24,571 nucleotides of DNA from Methanomassiliicoccales archaeon PtaU1.Bin030 (GCA_002067635.1 MVRB01000077.1:1-24571), one strand, 5' to 3'. Positions 1 through 7,321 are shown, numbered from the stretch's first letter. The notes: a model not told the origin generated them from the letters alone. Program-made: numbers and translations.

Positions 1-1135
1 AGAGCTCAAGAAGCTGAAGGAAACGGGAGATGTTATGGAAAAATTGGTCCACATTAAGAAGGGCAAGACCAAGAGAAAGGTTTACTTCCTGACACCCCCT
101 GGTGAGGAGCGAGCCCGGAAGGTGCGCCAGTTCGCCGAGAGCGAGGGCATAGACGTCCAGACCTTTCTCGACATAAAGAAGTGCAAAGGACCGGAGCTGT
201 GGAAGAGCCTGAGCGATGAGCACAAGGGTGTCTTGGCCCAGGCATGCGTGTTCCGTAGACCGTTCCGGAGGGATGCTCTGCCCGAGACCACCGTGTCCCT
301 TCTACCCGTTAGCCCTGAGGGGATGGTGGACATGCCTCTGGAGCTGCGAGCCTATGTGCCAACACAGGTGTCCCCGGTACTGCTGAAGCAGTACCACTCC
401 ATGGCCGCCGACTACTGGCTTCCGCTCGGCCATTACCGGGAGAGGCTGTATCACCTCATGAAGGCGGGCCGGAAGCGAGAGGCGGAGATGCTCCTGGCAT
501 CCAAAGGCGTAGCGTCCATGGGCACGCCGGACAGAGATCTGTTGGACATTGTGATGGCAGTATCTACCGATCACGAGCGCTACCGCGGCCGGGTTCTGTA
601 CGCCCAGGCGGAGACGGCCCGTAGGACCGGGAACCTTGAGCTGGCGCTGATGAAGGCAAAGGAGCTTTGTAGCTCGGCATCCGACAAGGAGCGCCATGAC
701 GGCCTGATCGTAGAGGCCTTGGTCCTGAGGGAGAAGGGCGATAACGATGGCTCGGTGGAACGCCTGAGGCGAGCTGCAGAGATGGCGGATGGAGGTGGGA
801 TCGAACTGCAGTGCGAGCTCTCCGAGACCCTGATGCGGGCAGGACGTCATGCCGAGGCCAAGGAGCTGTTGGAAAGGCTCCTGACCCAGGGGGGAGGGGA
901 CGGGGATCAGCTGGAGCGGATATTCTTCCAACTGGGCTCAGTCTCCCTGTGCTGTGGGGATGCTGAGGGGGCGGTTCGGTACTTCAGCAAGAGCCGGGGT
1001 GCGGCCCGTAACAAGGAGAACGGGGAGCTGTACCTCCGCCTCTCTGACGCCTATGGGCTGATGGGGATGACAGAGAAGGCCGAGGAATATGCGGTGCGCG
1101 CTAAGAAGGTGCGCACGCCCAATGTATCCATGTGA
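1..1135 (+). CDS. winged-helix/TPR-like protein, 5' end cut by window edge
   Basis: The frame is open to the left edge: the codons before the first ATG (position 35) encode ELKKLKETGDV, which aligns with residues around 52-62 of the downstream paralogue, so the real start lies upstream of the window and the ATG at 35 is internal. The visible part holds the end of a winged-helix-like segment (HIKKGKTKRKVYFLTP, the wing strands), a conserved middle block containing KCKGPELW and FRRPFRRD, and a C-terminal half of TPR-like helical pairs (YAQAETARRTGNLELALMKA and later repeats). No Walker motifs are present. The protein is a tandem paralogue of the gene at 1216. A likely role is DNA-binding regulation with protein-protein contacts through the helical repeats, but this is inference; I do not recognise a named family. 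The stop is TGA. Confidence 0.8.
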   Translation, partial: ELKKLKETGDVMEKLVHIKKGKTKRKVYFLTPPGEERARKVRQFAESEGIDVQTFLDIKKCKGPELWKSLSDEHKGVLAQACVFRRPFRRDALPETTVSLLPVSPEGMVDMPLELRAYVPTQVSPVLLKQYHSMAADYWLPLGHYRERLYHLMKAGRKREAEMLLASKGVASMGTPDRDLLDIVMAVSTDHERYRGRVLYAQAETARRTGNLELALMKAKELCSSASDKERHDGLIVEALVLREKGDNDGSVERLRRAAEMADGGGIELQCELSETLMRAGRHAEAKELLERLLTQGGGDGDQLERIFFQLGSVSLCCGDAEGAVRYFSKSRGAARNKENGELYLRLSDAYGLMGMTEKAEEYAVRAKKVRTPNVSM

Positions 1136-1167
1136 GCGAAAATGTTGTTCCTCGATGTGTTAAACGC

Positions 1168-1176
1168 TAAATAATT
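1168..1176 (+). promoter_or_regulatory. candidate TATA box for the second wHTH/TPR gene
   Basis: TAAATAATT lies in an AT-rich patch within the 80-nt gap between the two paralogues. Its centre is about 44 nt before the ATG at 1216, predicting a short leader that contains GGGGAG at 1205-1210, five nt before the start. This would let the second copy be transcribed independently of the first. Confidence 0.4.
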
Positions 1177-1215
1177 CGAGGTCATTAAGTTCCCTATTCA
1201 GCAAGGGGAGCATAT

Positions 1216-2493
1216 ATGGCAGCATCATTGACGGTCGGGGAACGGATAATCTTCCACTTGTCGCAATACACGAAATATCATGACTCATATGATGTTCCGA
1301 TAGACATAAGCCAGGATGGTATCGCCGCTGCCCTCCGCATCTCACGTGCCCATGCCGCTCTGGAGCTGAAGAAGCTCAAGGACTCCAAGGATGTCACTGA
1401 GCGCCTTTCCCATATAAAGAAAGGGAGGACCAAGAGGAAGGCCTATTTCCTCACCCCTCAGGGGGAGAAGAAGGCGAAGGAGATAATGCAGTACGCGGAC
1501 TTAAACGCCATCGACCTCACCCCGTTCCAGGACATCCGCAAGTGCAAAGGCCCAGAGCTGTGGGAGGCGCTCGATGACAAGTTCAAGCCGGTAGTGGCGA
1601 TGTCCTGCGTGTTCCGCAAGCCATTCCGGAGGGAGGTCCTTCCGGACATCGCTACCTCCCTCCTGCCTGTCGACGAGCGGGGGATGGTGGACCTTCCCCA
1701 GGAGCTGAAGGAATACGTTGTCAGCGTAACCGATCCCGAGAAGCTCAAGGACTATCACAGCTTCGCGGTGGACTATTGGCTCCATTGGGACGATCTCAAG
1801 GAGGTGTTGTACCACCTGGTGTGCGCGAAGCGGTTCGCGGACGCCGAGATACTGGTCTTCCATCACGCCAAGGAACTCCTCATATCGCCGGACGAGGACC
1901 TGCTGGAGGCGGTGTCCAACATCCGGGACGTCACCAAGGGGTACAGCGGCCTGGTCCATTATGTGCAGGCGGAGACCGCACGCCGGGTGGGGAAGCACGA
2001 ATACTGCCTCATCGTCACGAAGTGCATGGAGGCGTCCAGCATACCCTCGGAGAGGTTCGACGGGTATATGATCGAGGGGCTCCTGAACATGGACAAGAAG
2101 GAGTATGCCCTCGCCTACCGTGCCTTCATCCGCGCCCGTGGAGTGTACGACGACCATATCAACACCGCCCTGGAGTGCCACATCGCTGAATCGCTGATAC
2201 GCAACGGCGACTACCATGAGCCCCGGGAGATACTGGAACGTCTGCTGAGCCGCAGGTTCGAGGAGCCGGAGGAGGAGGCCCGGGCCTACTACCTGCTGGG
2301 GGTCATCGCCCTCAAGACCGGCGAGGACGACGAGGCCCTCCGCATGTTCGCCCTAAGCCGAAACGCCATGAACACCAAGCAGACCGAACTCTACAACAAA
2401 ATATCTGAGATGTACTACAGCATCGGCAACCGCGACAAGTCCCTGGAGTACGCTCTGAAGGCCAACAACCTCAAATTAACGGGGACGTTCTGA
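1216..2493 (+). CDS. winged-helix/TPR-like protein, tandem paralogue
   Basis: 425 residues. The N-terminal ~85 residues read as a MarR-like winged helix: helix GERIIFHLSQYT, a recognition segment ISQDGIAAALRISRAHAALE, then the wing HIKKGRTKRKAYFLTPQG. A middle block (about 95-165) shares KCKGPELW and FRKPFRRE with the upstream copy. The C-terminal ~200 residues are helical repeats of TPR character (for example ARAYYLLGVIALKTGEDDEALRMF and the last pair ending at SLEYALKANN). No ATPase or signalling catalytic motif is visible, unlike many archaeal wHTH-ATPase-TPR proteins. The start is ATG with GGGGAG five nt upstream. The 3' end overlaps the convergent pheS by 23 nt. Function is inferred only: a DNA-binding regulator or scaffold. 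Confidence 0.85.
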   Translation: MAASLTVGERIIFHLSQYTKYHDSYDVPIDISQDGIAAALRISRAHAALELKKLKDSKDVTERLSHIKKGRTKRKAYFLTPQGEKKAKEIMQYADLNAIDLTPFQDIRKCKGPELWEALDDKFKPVVAMSCVFRKPFRREVLPDIATSLLPVDERGMVDLPQELKEYVVSVTDPEKLKDYHSFAVDYWLHWDDLKEVLYHLVCAKRFADAEILVFHHAKELLISPDEDLLEAVSNIRDVTKGYSGLVHYVQAETARRVGKHEYCLIVTKCMEASSIPSERFDGYMIEGLLNMDKKEYALAYRAFIRARGVYDDHINTALECHIAESLIRNGDYHEPREILERLLSRRFEEPEEEARAYYLLGVIALKTGEDDEALRMFALSRNAMNTKQTELYNKISEMYYSIGNRDKSLEYALKANNLKLTGTF

Positions 2494-3991
2494 GCAGGTC
2501 CACATCGCTGATGTACAGGTCCCTGAGGTCCTTGAGGTTCCATCGCAGCATGGCCAGCCTCTCGAAGCCCAGACCCCAGGCCAGCACCGGATGCTTGATG
2601 CCGAACGGTTCAGTTACCTCAGGCCGGAACACTCCCGCCCCGCCCAGCTCCATCCAGCTATTTTTGAAGCGAACCTCCACCTCCAGTCCTGGCTCTACGT
2701 ATGGGAAGTATCCCGGGCGGAAGCGGATGTCCTTGAACCCCATGCGTCCATAGAACTCCTTGATGACGCCGCACAGCATGTCGAATGAGGCGTCCTTTTC
2801 CATGACGATACCCTCGATCTGCCCGAACTCCGGCAGGTGGGTAGCATCGATGGACTCGTTCCTGAACACCTTGCTCAAGGAGAACACTTTGACCGGAGGG
2901 TGGGGGTGCTTCCACAGGTGGCGGATGGTGTTGACCGTGGTATGGGTACGCAGCAATGCGCGCTCCGACTCCTCACGGCACCATTTATACCTCCATCCCA
3001 GGGAGCCGGTATCGCCTCCGTTCTCGTGCACATTGCGCACGCGTTCTATTATTTCCTCGTCCTCCAGCTCCAAGCGGTCAGGCTTCTTCAGGTAGAAGGT
3101 GTCCTGCAGCTCCCTCGCCGGGTGGTCCTGAGGGGTGAACAGGGCGTCCATGTTCCAAAAGGCCGGCTGCACGAACTCCTCATCGATCTCCTGGAAGCCC
3201 ATGTCCACAAATATCTTGCGAATCTCATCGGCGACCCGGGTCAGGGGGTGCTTTTTCCCTGGGTATATAGCGGGGGCGAAGGACCGCACGTCATACTTGC
3301 GGATGGTCACCTCCCTCCACTTGCCCGTCTGGATGAGCTCCGGGGTAAGCTGGGCGACCTCCTCCTTGACCTGCAGCCCCATCTCCACCAGCTCCCTGCC
3401 CAGGTCGGTCATCTCCAGCGTGCGGTCGATGACCAGGCGCTCGACCACAAGGTCCTGGCGGGACTTGAGGGAGGCGATGGTGTCCTTGTCCAGCCTGTCC
3501 TCGGGAATCTCCCCCTCGGCCAGGGCTGCCAGGGTGCGCTCGTCGTCCATCTCCCGCTCGAGCATGCTGCGACCGTTGTCAGTGATGGCGATGATGGTGC
3601 TGCCACCCTCCTTGCGGATGGTGGCGAGGTTCTTCTTCCTCAGCCATCCCAGGGCTATGGACACCTCCTCCTTGGCTACAGCCGAGGACAGGTCCTTCAT
3701 TTCCATCTCCCCGCCCTTCTGGTCGAGCAGACGCAGCGCCCTGCGCTCCGGCAGCCCCTTCTCTATGGCCTCGCGGGACTTGAGGGAGTAGACCTTCCTG
3801 GCCACCTCCGAGATCTGCAGTGCACCCTTGGACTGAAGCCAGGACGCAGCGTTCATCACCTCGACCAGCTGACCGAAGCCTCCAGTCTTAAAGACCTCCT
3901 CCGGATCGGCGCGGCCTTTGAGACGGTTCAATGCCAGCATGAGGCGGGCTTCGTTGGCGGACAGCCCCTCGAGGATCTCCGAGGTGTTCAT
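2471..3991 (-). CDS. pheS: phenylalanyl-tRNA synthetase alpha subunit
   Basis: 506 residues from the ATG at 3991 (MNTSEILEGLSANEARLML). The open frame extends to 4132, but those extra 47 codons overlap trmO and do not look like PheS. The N-terminal ~180 residues are winged-helix-like repeats, as in archaeal/eukaryotic PheRS alpha. The class II catalytic core follows: motif 2 around 370-395 (FSLSKVFRNESI...HLPEFGQIEG) and motif 3 at about 473 (GLGFERLAML). The upstream block QPAFWNMDALFTPQDHPARE is also typical. It charges tRNA-Phe as an alpha2beta2 enzyme; the beta subunit gene is not in this window. It lies 25 nt after trmO on the same strand and is probably cotranscribed with trpS-trmO. Its 3' end overlaps the convergent gene by 23 nt. 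Confidence 0.96.
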   Translation of the reverse strand: MNTSEILEGLSANEARLMLALNRLKGRADPEEVFKTGGFGQLVEVMNAASWLQSKGALQISEVARKVYSLKSREAIEKGLPERRALRLLDQKGGEMEMKDLSSAVAKEEVSIALGWLRKKNLATIRKEGGSTIIAITDNGRSMLEREMDDERTLAALAEGEIPEDRLDKDTIASLKSRQDLVVERLVIDRTLEMTDLGRELVEMGLQVKEEVAQLTPELIQTGKWREVTIRKYDVRSFAPAIYPGKKHPLTRVADEIRKIFVDMGFQEIDEEFVQPAFWNMDALFTPQDHPARELQDTFYLKKPDRLELEDEEIIERVRNVHENGGDTGSLGWRYKWCREESERALLRTHTTVNTIRHLWKHPHPPVKVFSLSKVFRNESIDATHLPEFGQIEGIVMEKDASFDMLCGVIKEFYGRMGFKDIRFRPGYFPYVEPGLEVEVRFKNSWMELGGAGVFRPEVTEPFGIKHPVLAWGLGFERLAMLRWNLKDLRDLYISDVDLLRTSPLI

Positions 3992-4016
3992 ATAAGGGAC
4001 CGAGAAAAACTCTGGA

Positions 4017-4436
4017 CTAATTAGTCTTTCCTCTGACCTCTCCCATATGCAGCTCATCCCGACGTCGGACCGGCTTGATGTCCAGGACCGGGGTTCCCTC
4101 CCAGGCGTCCAGTCCCTCGACCGTGAGAACATTGCCCTTCACGCTCAATAGCCGCACGGAGGTGACGCCTATCTGGTTGGGCCGCCGGGGGCTCCGGGTG
4201 GCGAAGACACCTACCAGAGGTTCGGAGGGGTCTCCTCGAGGGTGTACCTTGAGGTCGAAGCCCTCGCTCCTGTCAAAGAAGAAGAGTATCAGGACCTCCC
4301 TGTTATCATCGAGGCGGTAGAGGCCTTCTTCCAGGTCCGGGCGCACCACTATCTCGCTTACGTCCCCCTCTACAGACCGGACGATGCCGATCGGCCTAAG
4401 CTCTCCCACAGTCCCGCAGCATGAACTCTTCGACAC
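4017..4436 (-). CDS. trmO: TrmO-like tRNA t6A37 N6-methyltransferase
   Basis: Up to 139 residues. The N-terminal block ELRPIGIVRS, the central HPRGDPSEPLVGVFATRSP and the following RRPNQIGVTSVRLL are signatures of the TsaA/TrmO (UPF0066) beta-barrel family, which uses S-adenosylmethionine to methylate t6A at position 37 of some ANN-decoding tRNAs. The length fits a minimal one-domain TrmO. The start is uncertain: a GTG at 4436 overlaps trpS by 41 nt, while a second in-frame GTG at 4409 overlaps by 14 nt and sits closer to the conserved PIGIVRS block; there is no in-frame ATG before that block. It lies between trpS and pheS, consistent with a tRNA-related operon. The stop is TAG. Alternative: a related SAM-dependent enzyme of the same fold. 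Confidence 0.85.
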   Translation of the reverse strand: MSKSSCCGTVGELRPIGIVRSVEGDVSEIVVRPDLEEGLYRLDDNREVLILFFFDRSEGFDLKVHPRGDPSEPLVGVFATRSPRRPNQIGVTSVRLLSVKGNVLTVEGLDAWEGTPVLDIKPVRRRDELHMGEVRGKTN

Positions 4437-5523
4437 GCTCCTTGGCCTCCTCGCGCTTCCGCTGGTGCTCCTCTATGAACGGGACGATGACGTCCGCAAG
4501 ACCCTTCTTGCACTCGCCGCAAAGGATCTCCCCCTTCCTGCACCTCTCGTAGAGCTCGGCGAGCCTCTGGTCGTCCTTCTCGAACATGTACAGCTTGTAC
4601 TTGAAGACGGAGCATATCTCCGGCTTGCCGCCGCTCTTACGCTGCTCCTCCACCGAGACCGCTCCCCCGGTGAACGCGGACATTATCTTCTTGCGTACGA
4701 GCTTCGGCGGGTCGGTCGTGTAAATGGTGCTGTTGGGCTGGGAGGAGGACATCTTGTCGGTTCCCTGAAGGCCGGGGAACATCTTGTTGTGCAGCAGCGC
4801 GGGCTTGTAGTAACCCAGCGTGGGCGCGATGTCGCGGGCCACCCGGAAGTGGGGGTCCTGATCGATGCCGCACGGGATGAGGCAGGGGACGTTCTTACTC
4901 GCTAGAACGGAGCCTAGGAAGGCAGGCGCTGCCTGGATGCTGGTGTAGAAGATGCTCCCTATGTTGTTGGAGTTGTCGAACCCGAACACCGCCCGAGCGG
5001 TGGAGAAGGTTATGCGCTTAGCCACCTTCAGAGCCAGCGGGTAAAGGGAGTGGATGTACTCGGTATCAATGAATATCTTTGTGATCTCGGGGTCGAAGCC
5101 CAGGGCGATGACGTCAAGCAGGTTCTGGTACGCCATGTCGCGGGTGTCCTTGAGCTCGAGATTGTCGTTGAAGAGGTACTTCTCGTCGTCGGTGAGCTGG
5201 AAGTAGAGGGGTACCTTGAAGGTGTCCTGCAGGTACTTGGTGAAGATCCATGGCATAAGGTGACCGAGGTGGGTGTTGCCCGAGGGCCCCCGGCCGGTGT
5301 AGAGGTAGAAAGGCTCTCCTGCCTCGTAGCGGTCCAGGATCCAGTCCATGTCCCGGTGGGAGTACACCACTCCCCTTTTCAGCAGAGGGTGTGGCTCGGC
5401 GTATCGGGACAGGCGGTCGATCAGGTCCGCATCGATCTTCCTGGTACCGAACTTCTCCACCAGAAGGTCATAGTCGATCTCGCCGCTGACCTCCCAGGGC
5501 GTCACCTTGAAGTCCTCGTTCAT
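4396..5523 (-). CDS. trpS: tryptophanyl-tRNA synthetase, archaeal type
   Basis: 375 residues from the ATG at 5523 (MNEDFKVTPWEV). A TTG at 5562 could add 13 residues, but the TATA-like TTGATATAT lies exactly there, which favours 5523. Class I signatures are clear: HLGH at 85-88 (within GRGPSGNTHLGHL) and KMSSS at 257-261. The substrate-pocket segment FGFDNSNNIGSIFY and the late CRKGEILCGECKKGLAD block match the archaeal/eukaryotic TrpRS clade rather than the bacterial one. It activates tryptophan and loads tRNA-Trp in the cytoplasm. It is the first gene of the minus-strand cluster, overlapping trmO. The stop is TAG. Confidence 0.96.
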   Translation of the reverse strand: MNEDFKVTPWEVSGEIDYDLLVEKFGTRKIDADLIDRLSRYAEPHPLLKRGVVYSHRDMDWILDRYEAGEPFYLYTGRGPSGNTHLGHLMPWIFTKYLQDTFKVPLYFQLTDDEKYLFNDNLELKDTRDMAYQNLLDVIALGFDPEITKIFIDTEYIHSLYPLALKVAKRITFSTARAVFGFDNSNNIGSIFYTSIQAAPAFLGSVLASKNVPCLIPCGIDQDPHFRVARDIAPTLGYYKPALLHNKMFPGLQGTDKMSSSQPNSTIYTTDPPKLVRKKIMSAFTGGAVSVEEQRKSGGKPEICSVFKYKLYMFEKDDQRLAELYERCRKGEILCGECKKGLADVIVPFIEEHQRKREEAKERVEEFMLRDCGRA

Positions 5524-5552
5524 TGATAGCTCGTCCGGCAAAGCGGTCAGGG

Positions 5553-5562
5553 GATATATCAA
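5553..5562 (-). promoter_or_regulatory. TATA box for trpS-trmO-pheS
   Basis: On the minus strand the sequence reads TTGATATATC, about 30-35 nt upstream of the trpS ATG at 5523. This would place transcription start within about 10 nt of the ATG, giving a leaderless or nearly leaderless mRNA, and it supports the 5523 start over the TTG at 5562. Confidence 0.5.
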
Positions 5563-5590
5563 CCTATTCCGTTCTGGGGACGGTATCGTC

Positions 5591-6001
5591 CTAGTTATCC
5601 CTAGGCTCGCTCAGGGCGGTGCGGACGACCCTCTCCAGGTCCTGCATGCGGTAGGGTTTGGGCAATATGCCCACGAAGCCGTAAGAACGGTAGCTCTTCA
5701 CCAGGGGCTCATCCACGAGGCCGGTGGAAACGATGGCTCTGGCCTGGGGGTCTATCTTCAAAAGCTCCTTTATCGCCTCACCCCCGCCCATGCCCATGGG
5801 AACGGTCAGGTCCATGATGACCAGATCGTATCGGTTCCCCTCATCCATTGCCTCCTGGTACTTCTTAAGGGCCATCTCTCCCGAGGTAGCTACCCCTACC
5901 TCATAACCAAAAACGCGGAGGATCTCGCTGGTCACGTCTAGGATGCTTTCCTCGTCGTCCATGACCAGGATCCTTGCCGTTAGCCTAACTGGATCGTCCA
6001 T
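5591..6001 (-). CDS. stand-alone response regulator receiver domain
   Basis: 136 residues, essentially one CheY-like receiver domain with no output domain. The acidic pair D15/D16 (ILVMDDEE), the phospho-acceptor D64 (LVIMDLTVP), the switch S/T around 92-93 (AIVSTG) and the conserved K115 (ILPKPY) are all in place, so it should accept phosphate from a histidine kinase. No kinase is encoded nearby. It is transcribed divergently from the E1 gene, across a 197-nt AT-rich region; a functional link to the ubiquitin-like locus is not shown. A partner kinase or target would have to be elsewhere. The stop is TAG. Confidence 0.92.
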   Translation of the reverse strand: MDDPVRLTARILVMDDEESILDVTSEILRVFGYEVGVATSGEMALKKYQEAMDEGNRYDLVIMDLTVPMGMGGGEAIKELLKIDPQARAIVSTGLVDEPLVKSYRSYGFVGILPKPYRMQDLERVVRTALSEPRDN

Positions 6002-6110
6002 TGTTGATTCTTCCCTTTTTCCTCACGACCGCATTCCGTCTGATGCGGGGGCGCATTTGTTGTGGTCGGTCGGCCCTCGTGCTGTGAACATTGGTATTCC
6101 CGGAGGTATC

Positions 6111-6120
6111 TTTATAGCTA
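6111..6120 (-). promoter_or_regulatory. candidate TATA box for the response regulator
   Basis: On the minus strand the sequence reads TAGCTATAAA. It would start a transcript near 6085-6090 with a leader of about 85 nt before the ATG at 6001. It shares the AT-rich intergenic region with the divergent E1 promoter. Confidence 0.3.
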
Positions 6121-6166
6121 CTTAGCCCCTAATCATTATTGATAAGAAATACTATATAATCATAAG

Positions 6167-6175
6167 TATAAATAT
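6167..6175 (+). promoter_or_regulatory. TATA box for the E1-like gene
   Basis: TATAAATAT is centred about 28 nt before the ATG at 6199, the standard archaeal spacing to a transcription start at or one or two nt before that ATG. The E1 mRNA is therefore predicted to be leaderless. The surrounding 6120-6185 segment is strongly AT-rich and contains a second TATA-like patch (ACTATATAAT, 6151-6160). Confidence 0.6.
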
Positions 6176-6198
6176 TATGCTATATCTTTGGAACCTTG

Positions 6199-6993
6199 AT
6201 GACGGCCATACGTGCCGGGCAGGGGGACGAGGACCGCTGGGAGCGCTCCCGTCGGATCAAGTGGCTGGACATGGAGAGGGTACGATCCTCGAGGTTCCTG
6301 GTGGTGGGCGCTGGTGCTCTGGGAAACGAGGTGGTCAAGGACCTGGTACTTTCCGGCGCCCGGAAGATAACCTTGGTGGACATGGACCGCGTCGTACGCT
6401 CCAATCTCAACCGCTGCGTCTTCTTCAGGGAAGAGGACAGCGCAGCAAGGAGGCTCAAGGCCGAGGTTGTGGCGGAGAGGGCCTGGGAGCTCGATCCCGA
6501 AGTGGACATCAGCGCCGTGGTGGGTAGGGTGGAGGACCTCCCTGATGGGTCGTGGGGCGAACATAGCATGGTCTTGGGGTGCCTGGACAATGTGGCTGCC
6601 CGCCTTCATGTCAACTCCTACGCCTATTTCAACATGGTGCCGTACGTCGATGGTGGGACAAACGGTCACGCGGGGAGGGTTCAGGTCATCCTTCCCCCAT
6701 GCACGCCATGCCTGCAGTGTGGGCTCAACCGTAGTCATTACAGGATACTTGAACAAAGGAGCTCGTGCACTGGAACGGAGATGACCTTCTTCCAGCCCAG
6801 GATGGCGGCGGAGATCACCACCACAGCCATGGTGGCGGCGGTGCAGGTCCGCGAGGCCCTCAAGATACTGAGCGGTAGGGGCGATTCGATCATCAGGAAC
6901 GTCCTCCATTTCAATGGCCTGCGCAACACTTGGGAAGAGCTGGAGCTTTCCCGCGACCCGCTCTGTCCGCTCCATCGCGCGGACCTTGGGTAA
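6199..6993 (+). CDS. E1-like ubiquitin-activating enzyme (ThiF/UBA fold)
   Basis: 264 residues from the ATG at 6199 (a TTG at 6196 is the only nearby alternative). The N-terminal Rossmann part has VVGAGALGNE (about 36-44), the acidic VDMD (60-63) and NLNR (69-72), the ATP/adenylation signature of ThiF/MoeB/UBA enzymes. CLDN (128-131) follows. C171xxC174 (PCLQC) resembles the zinc CxxC of eukaryotic E1s, with a possible second half at C256-PL-H259. C190 in RSSCTGTE sits where UBA3-type E1s have the catalytic Cys before Thr, so thioester formation is plausible. It is a single ThiF unit with no second repeat and no ubiquitin-fold domain, so it would act as a homodimer. It precedes the Ubl by 70 nt. 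It could instead be MoeB/ThiF-like, but the neighbours argue for Ubl activation. Confidence 0.93.
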   Translation: MTAIRAGQGDEDRWERSRRIKWLDMERVRSSRFLVVGAGALGNEVVKDLVLSGARKITLVDMDRVVRSNLNRCVFFREEDSAARRLKAEVVAERAWELDPEVDISAVVGRVEDLPDGSWGEHSMVLGCLDNVAARLHVNSYAYFNMVPYVDGGTNGHAGRVQVILPPCTPCLQCGLNRSHYRILEQRSSCTGTEMTFFQPRMAAEITTTAMVAAVQVREALKILSGRGDSIIRNVLHFNGLRNTWEELELSRDPLCPLHRADLG

Positions 6994-7031
6994 TATCAGA
7001 AAGGCTACATGGAACAGTCAGTATTATGTGC

Positions 7032-7049
7032 ATAAATTAATTTTATACA
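7032..7049 (+). promoter_or_regulatory. TATA-containing promoter for the Ubl-E2-JAMM genes
   Basis: The AT-only run ATAAATTAATTTTATA with flanking bases lies 15-32 nt before the Ubl ATG at 7064. A TATA element centred near 7037 would start transcription at about the ATG, again leaderless. This suggests Ubl, E2 and JAMM can be expressed separately from the E1, for example at a higher level for the modifier. Confidence 0.5.
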
Positions 7050-7063
7050 ATTGGTTGTATAAT

Positions 7064-7321
7064 ATGCCCTTCAGGGTGAAAGTTAGGAACGCAGAGAGCG
7101 GATCAACGGTAGACATGGAGCTTGAGCAGGAGAACACCGTAGAGGAGATAATCGAAGGTGCCGCAGGATACTGGGAGAAGGATGCTGGCGCGTATGTCAT
7201 ACGGAGAGGTAAGAAGCTGCTCAGGGGCCAACAGACGGTGTCGGAAGCAGGCATCCAGAACAATGACGAGCTGGAGCTCATCCCTGACCCCGAGGGCGGA
7301 TTCAGTGGCCCTCCCTACTGA
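7064..7321 (+). CDS. ubiquitin-like modifier precursor
   Basis: 85 residues from the ATG at 7064; the frame is open further left, but those codons overlap the E1 end and promoter and are not ubiquitin-like. The start FRVKVRNAESGSTVDMEL gives two beta strands, followed by the helix NTVEEIIEGAA, then RRGKKLLRGQQTVSEAGIQ and NDELELIP, which closely parallel the ubiquitin segment with the GK..L.DG..L...I pattern. Gly78-Gly79 are followed by FSGPPY, so the modifier is made as a precursor needing removal of six residues. Lysines at 6, 39, 50 and 51 could in principle accept chains. Its stop region overlaps the E2 start by 17 nt. The role is covalent protein modification, inferred from the E1, E2 and JAMM neighbours. 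Length fits a single beta-grasp domain. Confidence 0.93.
   Translation: MPFRVKVRNAESGSTVDMELEQENTVEEIIEGAAGYWEKDAGAYVIRRGKKLLRGQQTVSEAGIQNNDELELIPDPEGGFSGPPY
7292..7307 (+). promoter_or_regulatory. ribosome binding site and GTG start of E2 inside the Ubl gene
   Basis: GAGGG at 7292-7296 is eight nt before GTG at 7305, in the frame of the E2. No ATG precedes the conserved E2 N-terminus in this region without running deep into the Ubl frame. The start therefore lies inside the codons for the Ubl's cleavable tail, with 17 nt of overlap, which implies translational coupling of modifier and E2. Confidence 0.5.

Noticed and set aside
2837..4024. Long open frame (395 codons) on the plus strand
   Set aside because: It lies entirely opposite pheS, whose catalytic motifs are unmistakable; the plus-strand translation has no domain and reflects high GC.
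3992..4132. N-terminal extension of pheS to the first possible start
   Set aside because: It is Ser/Arg-rich, overlaps trmO, and the ATG at 3991 begins a normal PheS N-terminus.
6914..7063. Longer 135-residue version of the Ubl
   Set aside because: The extra codons overlap the E1 end and the AT-rich promoter and add no domain; the ATG at 7064 begins the first beta strand.
7158..7304. Longer 218-residue version of the E2
   Set aside because: The extension is an out-of-frame shadow of the Ubl; the UBC fold starts after the GTG at 7305.
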